From positions 29,101-93,100 of the forward strand of contig JBDZVD010000014.1 of NCBI GenBank assembly GCA_040255525.1: a DNA stretch of 64,000 bases, given 5' to 3'. The notes beneath the pieces are model-generated. The model was given only the letters and a program-made list of their open reading frames with translations, ran no database searches and was not told the DNA's origin. Source of the DNA: Rugosimonospora sp040255525 (lineage in GTDB: Bacteria > Actinomycetota > Actinomycetes > Mycobacteriales > Micromonosporaceae). The translations under genes were made by a program, and so were the position numbers. The number at the start of each line of letters is the position of its first letter. Position 1 is the stretch's first letter. Positions 23,329 to 32,062 of the stretch are shown one piece after another.

Positions 23329-26175
23329 ATGCCGCTTGTGACCTTTCACCCGAAGACGCTTCGGGGTCAGAGGCGCGGTCGCCGTGTGTTTCTGGCGGTG
23401 CTTACGGCGATATCGCTGGGCTGTGGTTTCTGGGTGTGGTGGCTGGGACGATCGGCACACGCCGGCCAGCCGCACGGGATATGGCTGCGCTTCACGCCGC
23501 CGGTGTCAACCGTCGCCGCCAGCGTGGCTTTCATGGCGCTGCTGGCCGCCGACTACCACACCGAGCGGGTCAGCACGTGGGCAATCGCGCTGGTCGCAGG
23601 GGTCGGCGAGGCACCGTTGACGTACCGCGGCCTACGGGAATCGTTCGGTCTGTCGGCGCGGCCGTCCATGGCCGTGACCGGGGTGATAGCCGCGGTGTTT
23701 GTCATCTGGCTGCGGCTGTGGGTCGGCAAGGGCAAACGCGAGCAACTGCGGATCCCCAAGCGGATGGGCGTGGGCGGCCGACTCGACCGGTTCATCGAGG
23801 AGGCCGAGCGCGAGGGCAACAAGATTACAATAGCTCGCGGCCTGATCGAGCGGTCGACAGACCTCAGCCGCCCAGACGATCTCGCCCGGGCGAGCGATCT
23901 GCTCCGGCAGGCTGCGGAGGAACTGCCTGCCAGCGATTTGCTGCAGCTGTTCGGAGCGGCATCCGTTCTGGTGGAGGCGATGGATGCCAAGTACAGCCGC
24001 AGCGGCGACCTCACCGGTTACGCCGAGGCGATCGACCTGCTGCACGCCGCCGTGGCCCGGCTGCCGCAACAACGAGAGATAGACGCCATAGTCGCCTATC
24101 ACAGCGCCCAGTTCCTGCTGGCGCAGGCTTCCGTGGCCGACGTGGTCGCCGAGAGGATGCTGCTGTCGGATGCGGTCCGACAACTGCAGGCGGCCCGTCA
24201 GGCGGCGGATGCGGCACTGCTGAAAGAGATGGCCGCCCTGCACGGGATGCTGGCCCTCGTGGGGTGGCGCGCGGGCGACATGACCGACGAGGACGCCATC
24301 GCGCTGTGCCGGCAGGGACAGCGGTTGGCGGGATGGTCTGCGCGACGTCGTGCCTTCTCAGACGTGGCATTGGCGTCAGTACTGGTGGAGCGGGTCGAAA
24401 TGGACGCGCCGACCGCGCGCGCGGACGTGGTCCGTGCCGTCCGGCTGTTTCGCAGGGCGGCGCGTCGTGGCCTGCCCGGCACACGGTTGGAGGCGCGGGC
24501 CGGGCTGGCGAAGGCGGTGGCGCATGCCGATGCGCTCGGGGTACGCCACCGCCCGCCCGACCGGATCGCGCGCATCTGGCAGCGTGCTTACCGGGAAAAC
24601 CTCACTGGCACGTCGACCGGGGTCATCGAGGTCGGCAACGACTGGGTGGACTGGGCGGAGGCGATCGGGGATCCCCGGCTCTGCGCGCAGGCGTACCGGG
24701 CGCTGATGGCCGCCATTCCGCTGGCCGCCGGACCGCGCTACGGGCGTGGGCCGAAAAACCGCCTGTTGGCGCGGGTGCAGGCCCGCGCTGAGGAAGCCGG
24801 CTGGTGGATGCTGCGCGCTGGCGACCCGGTCGGTGCGATCATTGCCCTGGAACACGGCCGCGCGGTGGCCATGCGCGAGATCACCGGACGCAACGACCCC
24901 GCGGTTGAGGGCGCCCTCCTCGATGCCGGGCACATCGAGCTCGCCGAGCGGTACCGCGAAGCCGCGAACGCTCTCGACCTCGCGGAACGCGGCGCAGTGC
25001 GGTCCGACGGTTTCACCTCCCCGCTGCAGCGGGCCGCCGTGGACTTCGACCGGCTACGCCGGGACATCGACGCGCTCGGGTTGAGCGGCGGCACCGATCT
25101 CGAACACATCCGGCGCGCCACGGAGGAGGGACCGCTGCTCTACCTGGCCGCCGCCGACTCCGGTGGGTACGCGGTGGTCGTGCGCGGCTGGGGTGCCCCG
25201 TCGTCGGTGGCCCTGCCGGAGCTGTCGCGCGGCGCTGTTCAGGCAGCCGTCGACGACCTGGAAAGCCAGGACGACGCCGGCCGCATCGAACGATTCGCCG
25301 CGTGGCTCTGGCGGGCCGGCATGGCAGAGGTCGATCGGCATCTGGGCGTGGGCGAACTGGTGACGATCGTGGCGGTCGGTCTGCTGGGACTGGTACCGGT
25401 GCACATCGCGGCGGTACGCGATCCTGCCGGCGCCTTGCGCTGGCGCGGCCTGGCCGACCGCAACGACTTCCGGTACGCGCCCAGCGCCAGCATTCTCCGT
25501 ACCACTCAGGCGCGTGCCGCCAAGCTTCGCGGCGTCCCGCCGTCGGTCGTCGCGGTCGCGGCTCCGGGAAGCGCCGGCGAGGCCGAGTTGGCGTACGCCG
25601 TCCCGGAGGTGACCGCCGTGGATGCCATCTGGCGCGATCGTGCGAGGATGTGCACCCTCCTGCCGCGCGCCACCCGGGCGAGCGTGCTCGATCAACTACC
25701 CCGGCACAGCGTGTGGCACCTCGCCTGCCACGGGCGGGCGGCACCGGATCGCGTCCTGGACAGTCACGTGCAGCTCACCGATGGGCCGCTCACCCTGCGC
25801 GAACTGCTCCGGCTGCCGACCGGGGTGCGACGGCTGGCCGTGCTGTCCTCGTGCGAAAGCCACCGGATCGGCTACGAGTTGCCGGATGAGGTGATCGGGC
25901 TGCCCGGCGGCATGCTTCAACTCGGCGTGGCCGGCGTGGTCGCCGCGCACTGGGAAGTCAACGACCGGGCGGCCGCTGTGCTCATGGCCCGGTTCCACGA
26001 TCTGCTCGCCGGACAGGGCTGGTCTCCGGCCCGGGCGCTCAACGGGGCCCAGCGGTGGCTACGCGGCGCGACGGCGGCGGAGTTGCGAGCCGCGTACCCG
26101 CAGCTCGTAGGCGATCGGTCGACCTCGTTCGCTCATCCCTTTTTCTGGGGCGCCTTCACCCTCACGGGTACATGA
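23329..26175 (+). CDS. CHAT-domain protease with N-terminal membrane anchor
   Basis: 948 aa. Four hydrophobic segments in the first about 130 residues anchor it; a long helical TPR-like region follows (about 140-580). The C-terminal CHAT domain (about 640-948) has the caspase-like dyad His801 (WHLACHG) and Cys842 (LSSCES), plus the typical ending AHPFFWGAFTLTG. CHAT proteases are clan CD enzymes used as effectors in conflict systems. The ATG follows a GGGGA-rich site. The 3' end overlaps the convergent TIR-like gene by 43 bases. With the next three genes it forms a CATRA-type system, where it would be the protease effector. Confidence 0.9.
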   Translation: MPLVTFHPKTLRGQRRGRRVFLAVLTAISLGCGFWVWWLGRSAHAGQPHGIWLRFTPPVSTVAASVAFMALLAADYHTERVSTWAIALVAGVGEAPLTYRGLRESFGLSARPSMAVTGVIAAVFVIWLRLWVGKGKREQLRIPKRMGVGGRLDRFIEEAEREGNKITIARGLIERSTDLSRPDDLARASDLLRQAAEELPASDLLQLFGAASVLVEAMDAKYSRSGDLTGYAEAIDLLHAAVARLPQQREIDAIVAYHSAQFLLAQASVADVVAERMLLSDAVRQLQAARQAADAALLKEMAALHGMLALVGWRAGDMTDEDAIALCRQGQRLAGWSARRRAFSDVALASVLVERVEMDAPTARADVVRAVRLFRRAARRGLPGTRLEARAGLAKAVAHADALGVRHRPPDRIARIWQRAYRENLTGTSTGVIEVGNDWVDWAEAIGDPRLCAQAYRALMAAIPLAAGPRYGRGPKNRLLARVQARAEEAGWWMLRAGDPVGAIIALEHGRAVAMREITGRNDPAVEGALLDAGHIELAERYREAANALDLAERGAVRSDGFTSPLQRAAVDFDRLRRDIDALGLSGGTDLEHIRRATEEGPLLYLAAADSGGYAVVVRGWGAPSSVALPELSRGAVQAAVDDLESQDDAGRIERFAAWLWRAGMAEVDRHLGVGELVTIVAVGLLGLVPVHIAAVRDPAGALRWRGLADRNDFRYAPSASILRTTQARAAKLRGVPPSVVAVAAPGSAGEAELAYAVPEVTAVDAIWRDRARMCTLLPRATRASVLDQLPRHSVWHLACHGRAAPDRVLDSHVQLTDGPLTLRELLRLPTGVRRLAVLSSCESHRIGYELPDEVIGLPGGMLQLGVAGVVAAHWEVNDRAAAVLMARFHDLLAGQGWSPARALNGAQRWLRGATAAELRAAYPQLVGDRSTSFAHPFFWGAFTLTGT

Positions 26176-26750
26176 AACGTCCGCTGATACGCATCGAGAT
26201 TCTCGAACGCGGTCGTGTCCATCCAGTCCGTCCCGTCGCGGTTGACGGCGCAACCGGCGACCTCGAGTCGCTGAGCGATCTGCAGCAGGCTTTCGACCGT
26301 GCCGTTGAACCGGACGACGTTGCGCCCGGCGACGTCTGACGCCGGGCGTAGGCGCCCGACCTCGATGATCACCGTGCGTTCGGGCTGTATCCCCAGCGCC
26401 ATGCCCATCTCGATCAGAACGTTGGGGCGCACCTGGCCGGTGAGCTCGGTTTCATACGCCGGCTCCCGCTCGCCGCGCAGATCCTCGTGCAGCAGGGCGC
26501 CATCATCGGGAGTGCAGAGCACGATCGCTGCCTGGTTCTCTTCGAAGGCTCGGGCCAGCACCTCACCCATGTACGGGATCGGGTGCCCGGTCCGGCGCAC
26601 AATCTCCTCCCAGTCGAGTGGGTGCAGATCGATCGCCTGGAGGAATCGCCAGAGCGCTCGGCGGGCCTGCTCATCGCGCCCGTGAATGACGAAGACTTCG
26701 CGGGGATCGGGCACGTGGCAATGGTATTTCGGACGGTATCCGGAACGCAT
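26133..26750 (-). CDS. TIR-like effector (Cap12/Pycsar-TIR family)
   Basis: 205 aa. The fold starts at VFVIHGRDEQARRA (about residue 19) and matches the predicted nucleotide-binding TIR-like family found as effectors in CBASS and Pycsar. Conserved parts are PLDWEE, TGHPIPYMGEVL, LTGQVRPNVLIEMG and the C-terminal GTDW. The Glu in NVLIEMG (Glu114) is at the position of the NADase catalytic Glu, so NAD degradation is plausible. The ATG at 26750 has no good ribosome site; GTG 26714 is an alternative. The gene is divergent from the CATRA-associated small protein with only about 30 bases between starts and converges on CHAT. Confidence 0.85.
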   Translation of the reverse strand: MRSGYRPKYHCHVPDPREVFVIHGRDEQARRALWRFLQAIDLHPLDWEEIVRRTGHPIPYMGEVLARAFEENQAAIVLCTPDDGALLHEDLRGEREPAYETELTGQVRPNVLIEMGMALGIQPERTVIIEVGRLRPASDVAGRNVVRFNGTVESLLQIAQRLEVAGCAVNRDGTDWMDTTAFENLDAYQRTFHVPVRVKAPQKKG

Positions 26751-26783
26751 CGTGGGATCGGCTGAGGGCGCGTGAGGCTGACG

Positions 26784-27143
26784 ATGGCTACGGTGCTGAA
26801 CATGGACCTTCCGGAGAGCTGGGAAGACGAGGCCGTCCAGGATGCCGTCGATGTCCTGCAGGATCTGGTGCTGTGGGAGATGGCCCCGCAGCGGTGGGAC
26901 CGTGTCGCGGAGATCCTGGAGCGGATCGCCGTGGCAAGCGTGACCCTCGACGCCGGCGCGCTGCGCGAGGCCGTGCTCGAGCTGGAGTTGTCCGGGCCGG
27001 TCCGGATCAACCGCATCGGCAGCAAGACGGTCACCGGCATTCCACAGCCGGTGCTCGAGCGTCGCAACACGCTGGTACACGCGCTCACCTCGCAAGGTCG
27101 GAACGCCCCAGAGAATGACCATGGCCGCCAGCAGTCTCGTTGA
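26784..27143 (+). CDS. CATRA-associated small protein
   Basis: 119 aa, all helical, with no catalytic motif. The pattern (AVQDAVDVLQDLVLWEMAPQ, then ELSGPVRINRIGSK and ERRNTLVHAL near the end) is the one I know from small proteins that accompany CATRA conflict-system genes. The ATG at 26784 has GTGAGG six bases upstream; GTG 26772, with GAGGG before it, would add four residues. Its 3' end overlaps the next gene by 29 bases, so the two are translationally linked. It likely acts as an adaptor or inhibitor of the large partner; the biochemical role is not established. Confidence 0.8.
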   Translation: MATVLNMDLPESWEDEAVQDAVDVLQDLVLWEMAPQRWDRVAEILERIAVASVTLDAGALREAVLELELSGPVRINRIGSKTVTGIPQPVLERRNTLVHALTSQGRNAPENDHGRQQSR

Positions 27144-29394
27144 GCCGGAGTTCGTCGCCCACCTCTTCGCACCGGTGGAGGGGCCGGACGCGGCCGAAGC
27201 GCTTCGGAACGTCCGTACGCTGTGGGAGGGATGCCGGTCCCGGCTCGGCATGACCCAGCCGATCGTGGAGGCGGATCTGCCGGCTGACCTGCCGGCCGAT
27301 CTGGTGAATGCGCCCGATGGTGCCGTTTCGGGCCTGCAAGATCCGGCCAACCAGTTCCAGGCGATCGTCCGGCGCGAGCACGACGTGCTGAACCTCTCCT
27401 TCGGTATCGCCGCGCTCGACGCCGTGCCGCGGTCCCGGCCGTGGCTCGCCGCCTCAATCCCTCCCGGTTGGTACGAGTTCACCCGTTGGTGGTGCAGGCT
27501 GAGTGAGACCACGACGTGGCTGGGCAGCGTGGCCGTCTACCTCGCCAAGTCCGGTGATGTGTCGACGATCGATCTGCGGAAGGAGGTGCCGGGGCGGGAG
27601 GACGACGCGGACAGATGGTGGGAGAGCGGTTTTACGCTGCGCGACTTCGCCGCATGGGAGGTGACACCTGCCGGTAGGCACGCATCCCGGCGGCTCGTGC
27701 TGATCGCCGCGCTGGACCGGGACTGCGAGTTGAGCGGGTTCGCGTGGAGCGACGGCGGCACGGCGATGCCACCACTGTGCCGCTACCTCATGCATGCCGC
27801 GAAGCTGCGCTACCTCGCGCGGGTGCGCGGTGACGGTCGGGATCTGAACCGGTTACGGGAACGGGCGGCCGGCAAGCTCAAGGATCTGACCGACTTGCTG
27901 GGCGTCCCCGATGGCCGCAGTCAGATCGCCGGCCGGGCGGCCGACCTGTTCGCGGACGAGGCGGCGCTGGTCGAGTCGCTGGCGGCGATGCGACTCATGC
28001 GACGCAGCGTCGACATCGCACGGTTCAATATGGTCACGGCGCTCGGCGAGCCGCTGCCGGCCGACGCTGGACTCGCGGCGTGGCTCTCGGACCAGCTCGC
28101 CGACGACACCGAGTATCTGGAGGCAACCCGCGAGCAGGTCGAGCGGCTGCGGGGGATCGTCGAAAAGTTGGGCGTGCACGGTGTGGCACCGGAGCCCCGT
28201 CCCGGGACATCGGAGCCGCGGCAGCGGATACCGGCGCCGTCGCGGACGGGACCGGACTCGTGGCAGGCGACATCCGGCCGGCGGCCGGAGGGGAAAGTCG
28301 AGCATCGTGTCGGCTTCGGTGTCGATGTCGTCAGCTACAGTTCCCGCTCCACTCCACAGCAGAAGCAGGTACAGGGCCGGCTCGCCGAAATGGTGGAGCA
28401 GGTGCTCGCGGATCTCGGCGTCCCCGTGCAGGACACCGACCAGCAGCCCGCCGGTGATGGCATGATGCTCGTTCTGCCCGCCCGGGTACCGGCTCACATC
28501 GCGCTGCCGAGGTTGCTGCACGGTTGGCGGGCGCGGATCGCGACGGACAGCGCCGCGCATCCGTCCGACCGGATCCGTCTGCGCCTTGCCATTGCGGCAG
28601 GACCCTTCACCCCGGCCGCCGTGGGGTTCAGTGGTCAGACCATTATCGGGATCGGTCGGCTGCTCGACAGCGAGCCGTTGCGGCGCGCAGTGACCGAGCA
28701 TCCGGACGCTGACCTCGTCGCTCTGGTCAGCGACCGGATCTATCAGGATGTGGTGGGGGAGCGGTATCCGGGATTGGACGTCGAGGATTTCCAATCCGTC
28801 GAGGTGAGCGTCAAGACGTACTTCGGTCGTGCCTGGCTGTGGACCGGTGGCGAGCTTTCGCGGTCGCCCGCCGCACCACGGCCGGGGGCCGGCGGCGTGG
28901 TATACGGAAGTCGCGACGTGTTCGTCATCCACGGCCCTCATCGGCAACCACGGGCGGACACGTTCGAGCTCCTGCGTGCGCTCGGCCTGCGCCCGCTTGG
29001 CTGGGACGACATGGTGACGCGGACGGGTAAGCCGGCACCGGATCGGGAGGAGGTGTTCGCGGCGGCCTTGAAAGCGGGACCGGGGGTGCTTGTCGTCATG
29101 ACCCCCATGGACGAGTATGGCGACCGTTCCGACGTGCTGATGCGGGCAGGCCGCGCGCTGGCTCTCCGGCCGGACCACACGATCCTCCTTGAGATCGGCG
29201 GCGTCGGTCCGATCGCGGACCTGAACGGCCGAGCCACCGTCCGACTTACCGACGACACGGTCGACGCGCGGATTGTTTTCCAGCATCGAATCGCGCAGCG
29301 GCTGCGGCTCGTGGGCTATCCGATCGACACGAGTGGTACCGACTGGCTCGACCCGCAGCGTTTCAGCGGAACCGTCCCGCCGACCGTCGGATGA
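27115..29394 (+). CDS. CATRA protein fused to a class III cyclase-like domain and a TIR-like domain
   Basis: 759 aa (ATG 27115; ATG 27121 equally possible). Residues 1-340 match the CATRA-specific region (EPEFVAHLFAP, RRRE-type REHDVLNLSFG and a helical part). Residues about 396-580 are a class III nucleotide-cyclase-like domain with both metal Asp positions: VGFGVDVVSYSSRS and PAGDGMMLVLPA. Residues about 598-755 repeat the TIR-like fold (RDVFVIHGPHRQ to GTDWLDP), but the segment matching NVLIEMG reads DVLMRAG, so the catalytic Glu is Arg. The TIR-like part may thus be a sensor or decoy and the separate TIR gene the active effector. A hairpin terminator follows. Confidence 0.85.
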   Translation: MTMAASSLVEPEFVAHLFAPVEGPDAAEALRNVRTLWEGCRSRLGMTQPIVEADLPADLPADLVNAPDGAVSGLQDPANQFQAIVRREHDVLNLSFGIAALDAVPRSRPWLAASIPPGWYEFTRWWCRLSETTTWLGSVAVYLAKSGDVSTIDLRKEVPGREDDADRWWESGFTLRDFAAWEVTPAGRHASRRLVLIAALDRDCELSGFAWSDGGTAMPPLCRYLMHAAKLRYLARVRGDGRDLNRLRERAAGKLKDLTDLLGVPDGRSQIAGRAADLFADEAALVESLAAMRLMRRSVDIARFNMVTALGEPLPADAGLAAWLSDQLADDTEYLEATREQVERLRGIVEKLGVHGVAPEPRPGTSEPRQRIPAPSRTGPDSWQATSGRRPEGKVEHRVGFGVDVVSYSSRSTPQQKQVQGRLAEMVEQVLADLGVPVQDTDQQPAGDGMMLVLPARVPAHIALPRLLHGWRARIATDSAAHPSDRIRLRLAIAAGPFTPAAVGFSGQTIIGIGRLLDSEPLRRAVTEHPDADLVALVSDRIYQDVVGERYPGLDVEDFQSVEVSVKTYFGRAWLWTGGELSRSPAAPRPGAGGVVYGSRDVFVIHGPHRQPRADTFELLRALGLRPLGWDDMVTRTGKPAPDREEVFAAALKAGPGVLVVMTPMDEYGDRSDVLMRAGRALALRPDHTILLEIGGVGPIADLNGRATVRLTDDTVDARIVFQHRIAQRLRLVGYPIDTSGTDWLDPQRFSGTVPPTVG

Positions 29395-29476
29395 CGGGTG
29401 CGGCGGAAGAAGCTTCGCGGTGGCGGCAACACCTTCGAGCACGACCACCGGACAAGTGGCCGTTGAGCCAGATCCC

Positions 29477-29504
29477 GCCTCCCGCACCCGTTCGCGCGGG
29501 AGGC
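29477..29504 (+). terminator. Hairpin after the CATRA/cyclase/TIR gene
   Basis: GCCTCCCGC (29477-29485) pairs perfectly with GCGGGAGGC (29496-29504) over a ten-base loop. There is no T-run, as is usual in high-GC actinobacteria. It lies 83 bases after the stop and before the acetyltransferase start, and so probably ends the conflict-system transcript. Confidence 0.6.
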
Positions 29505-29527
29505 GACCCGCATGCGATCATGGCCAG

Positions 29528-30058
29528 GTGAACGTTACCCGCCTGATTACCTCCGACGATGTGCCGGCGCTAACCGAGTTGCTCCGCGTCAACCGTGAGT
29601 TCCTCGCGCCGTGGGACCCGGTTCGCAGCGAGGACTTCTTCACGACAGACAGGCAACAGGCCATCATTCGGGAGGATCTCCGGCTGTACACGCAGGGATC
29701 GAAGCTGCCGTACGTCATCGTTGACGACGACGGGCGGCTCAGCGGCCGCATTACGCTCAACGGCATCGTGCGCGGCGCTTTCCAGTCATGCTCCGTGGGC
29801 TACTGGTTGGACGCTGGCCGCAATGGCCGAGGGCTGGCGACCAGGGCAGTGGCTGAGATCGTGCGGGTCGCTTTCGAGGAGTTGGGACTGCATCGGGTGC
29901 AGGCGGAGAGCTTGTTACATAACGTCAGGTCACGGCGGGTACTGGAACGCAACGGGTTCGTGCAGTTCGGTGTGGCGCCGGAGTACCTCAAGATCGCCGG
30001 CCGGTGGCAGGACCACGCTGTGTACCAGTTGGTGAACGCGACTCAGGGGACCGGCTGA
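29528..30058 (+). CDS. GNAT N-acetyltransferase, RimJ/RimL type
   Basis: 176 aa from a GTG start (29528, VNVTRLITSDD). Motifs: GYWLDAGRNGRGLATRAV (acetyl-CoA binding, Q/RxxGxA/G pattern) and the typical HRVQAESLLHNVRSRRVLER segment of the ribosomal-protein-alanine acetyltransferase branch. No clear ribosome site precedes the GTG, and a leaderless or short-leader mRNA is possible. The frame is open upstream to 29273 inside the CATRA gene, but that part has no homology. A general acetyltransferase; no evidence that it belongs to the conflict system. Confidence 0.85.
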   Translation: MNVTRLITSDDVPALTELLRVNREFLAPWDPVRSEDFFTTDRQQAIIREDLRLYTQGSKLPYVIVDDDGRLSGRITLNGIVRGAFQSCSVGYWLDAGRNGRGLATRAVAEIVRVAFEELGLHRVQAESLLHNVRSRRVLERNGFVQFGVAPEYLKIAGRWQDHAVYQLVNATQGTG

Positions 30059-30099
30059 CACATCAGCCAGGTGCGCAATCGGACGTGAGTGGCAACCTC

Positions 30100-30138
30100 A
30101 ACACCGACCCCACCGGTGCATCCGGTGGGGTCGGTGTT
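30100..30138. terminator. Perfect 17-bp hairpin terminator
   Basis: AACACCGACCCCACCGG (30100-30116) is the exact reverse complement of 30122-30138, with the five-base loop TGCAT. It lies between the acetyltransferase and the end of the convergent RCC1 gene, so it can end transcription from both sides. Confidence 0.85.
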
Positions 30139-30205
30139 CAGCCGGGGCGAGTCCACTCCGCTGAACCTGCACCCCGCTTGGGTCAGAACAAGTGACAGGA
30201 GCCGA

Positions 30206-31684
30206 TCACGCCGCCACCGCCACCGGCCGGCTGAAGGCCATGCCGTTGTTGTACCCGACCCGGACGGCCACGACCCAGACGCTGAGGCTGTGCCCGCGGT
30301 CCGCCGCGGTCAGCGGGTACCGGGCCGTGTTGGCACCCTCGATGGGTGAACCGTCGCGCAGCCACTGGTACCGGTACGTGGTGGTCAGCGGCCAGAAAAC
30401 GCCATGGGTGGCGACCACCGTGCGGCCGGCGCGGGCGGAACCGAGGACGGCCGGGTGGGCCAGCGGTGTCAGGGCGGGCCCCCGTCCCCCGGTGATCGCC
30501 GCGGTCTGGTACATGCCGCCGGACACCTGCGTCACGTTGCTGAGCCCGGGAACGGTGACCGGAGTGAGTCGGTTGGTCGTGGTGCCGTCACCGATCTGGC
30601 CGTAGGCGTTGCCGCCCCAGGCCGCGATGGTGCCGTCCGCGCGGAGCGCGAGACTGTCCATGCTGCCGGCGCTGATCTGCTTGACATCGGTCAGACCGTC
30701 GATCACCGCCGGCGTGCTGCGGCTCGTGGTCGTACCGTCGCCGAGCGCGCCCTGGGCATTGAGACCCCAGGCCGCCACGGTGCCGTCGGACAGCAGGGCA
30801 AGGGAGTGGTCCAGCCCCGCGGCGACCTGGGTGACACCGCTCAGCCCGTCCACCACCACCGGCGTGTACTGGGATCTGGCGGTGCTTCCGGGACCGACCT
30901 CCCCGGCGATGTTGTTGCCCCAGGCCATGACGGTTCCATCCGTACGCAGCGCCAGGTTGTGCAGTCCGTGGGTGGAGATCTGCATGACCCCGGTCAACCC
31001 GTCAACGGGCGTCGGCGTATCCGACAGGATCCCGTTGTTGTTTCCCAACTCGCCGGCGATATTGGTACCCCAGGCCATCACCGTGCCGTTCGATCGCAGC
31101 GCGATCGCGTGGGACACACTGGCACCGATCTGGATCACGTCGGTCAACCCGGTCACCGTCACCGGAATGTTCCGGGACTGGTAGGTCCCGTCGCCGAAGG
31201 AGCCGATGGGGTTGCCCCAGGCGGCCACTGTCCCGTCGGCCCGCAGAGCCAACCCGAAGCTCCCGCCCGCGGCGACCTGCACCACGTCGCTCAGCCCGGC
31301 CACCTGTACGGGAACGGAGCTGTCCGCGACGGGAGTTCCGTCGCCCAAGCCGCCGTCGACCTCGATACCGCAGTCCCAGACCGTACCGTCGGAACGCAGC
31401 AGCACGGTGAGGCCGAACCCGGCCGCGACCTGGGTCACTCCCGCCGTTTCGCTCATGGCCACGGGGCTGGCCTGACGCACGGAGTCTCCGTCGCACAGCT
31501 GCCCGTACCCGTTGTCGCCCCACGCCCAGCCCGCCGCGGACCTGACCGCGGCCGGGGTCGCCGCCGACGCCCAACCCGCCGGGCCCACTGCGGCGGTCAT
31601 GCCCGCCAACACGGCGACCGCCGCCACACGGGTCAACCCGCTGACCCGCCGGGAGCGGACCCGCATGCCATCGTCGGTCTTCAT
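30206..31684 (-). CDS. Secreted RCC1-repeat protein
   Basis: 492 aa. A signal peptide (about residues 1-42, cleavage near WASA-A) is followed by seven RCC1-type blades of about 50 residues, each with the LRADGTVAAWG-type signature, then an Ig-like C-terminal domain (about 405-490, with YRYQWLRDGSPI). The repeats should close into a seven-bladed propeller. The ATG at 31684 has GAGGAGG upstream; ATG 31666 is possible. Secreted RCC1 propellers in actinobacteria have no settled function; ligand binding or polymer binding is likely. Transcribed alone; a perfect hairpin separates it from the convergent acetyltransferase. Confidence 0.9.
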   Translation of the reverse strand: MKTDDGMRVRSRRVSGLTRVAAVAVLAGMTAAVGPAGWASAATPAAVRSAAGWAWGDNGYGQLCDGDSVRQASPVAMSETAGVTQVAAGFGLTVLLRSDGTVWDCGIEVDGGLGDGTPVADSSVPVQVAGLSDVVQVAAGGSFGLALRADGTVAAWGNPIGSFGDGTYQSRNIPVTVTGLTDVIQIGASVSHAIALRSNGTVMAWGTNIAGELGNNNGILSDTPTPVDGLTGVMQISTHGLHNLALRTDGTVMAWGNNIAGEVGPGSTARSQYTPVVVDGLSGVTQVAAGLDHSLALLSDGTVAAWGLNAQGALGDGTTTSRSTPAVIDGLTDVKQISAGSMDSLALRADGTIAAWGGNAYGQIGDGTTTNRLTPVTVPGLSNVTQVSGGMYQTAAITGGRGPALTPLAHPAVLGSARAGRTVVATHGVFWPLTTTYRYQWLRDGSPIEGANTARYPLTAADRGHSLSVWVVAVRVGYNNGMAFSRPVAVAA

Positions 31685-32062
31685 TCCTGCCTCCTCCTAC
31701 CCTGAGGCCGGCCGTCGCCGGCCGGCGCTCAACCATCGGCACCCTGCCCCGACGACGATCCTCGATCTGGGCGCCCGAACGCATCTGGAGGATGACCAGA
31801 TCTGCAGTCGCCTGCCGGACAGACCAGATAAGGCACTGCCGCCGCCCGCACCACCTCGCTAAGGCTGATGCCCTACGCGCCGCAGCTCAGGCGGCCGGGT
31901 CGAAACTACGCCGGGTGGGGCAGGTTCCGCACCGGCGGCGGGCCACCTGCCCGGCCGGGTCACTCCGGTTTCTTCCGCGCACCGCGTGCGCCACGCGATC
32001 GGCCAAGCGGCCGATCGCCGATCCACCATGATCAACTGCGCGCAAGCTCGCCGGGACCGGAA
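31685..32062. other. Intergenic region upstream of the RCC1 gene
   Basis: About 380 bases between the RCC1 start and the end of the LAL regulator gene. It should hold the RCC1 promoter and a terminator for the regulator. Short open frames here lack codon bias. I see no operator-like palindrome or RNA gene. Confidence 0.4.

Noticed and set aside
27853..29487. 544-codon minus-strand frame
   Set aside because: Antisense to the CATRA/cyclase/TIR gene, whose domains are clear.
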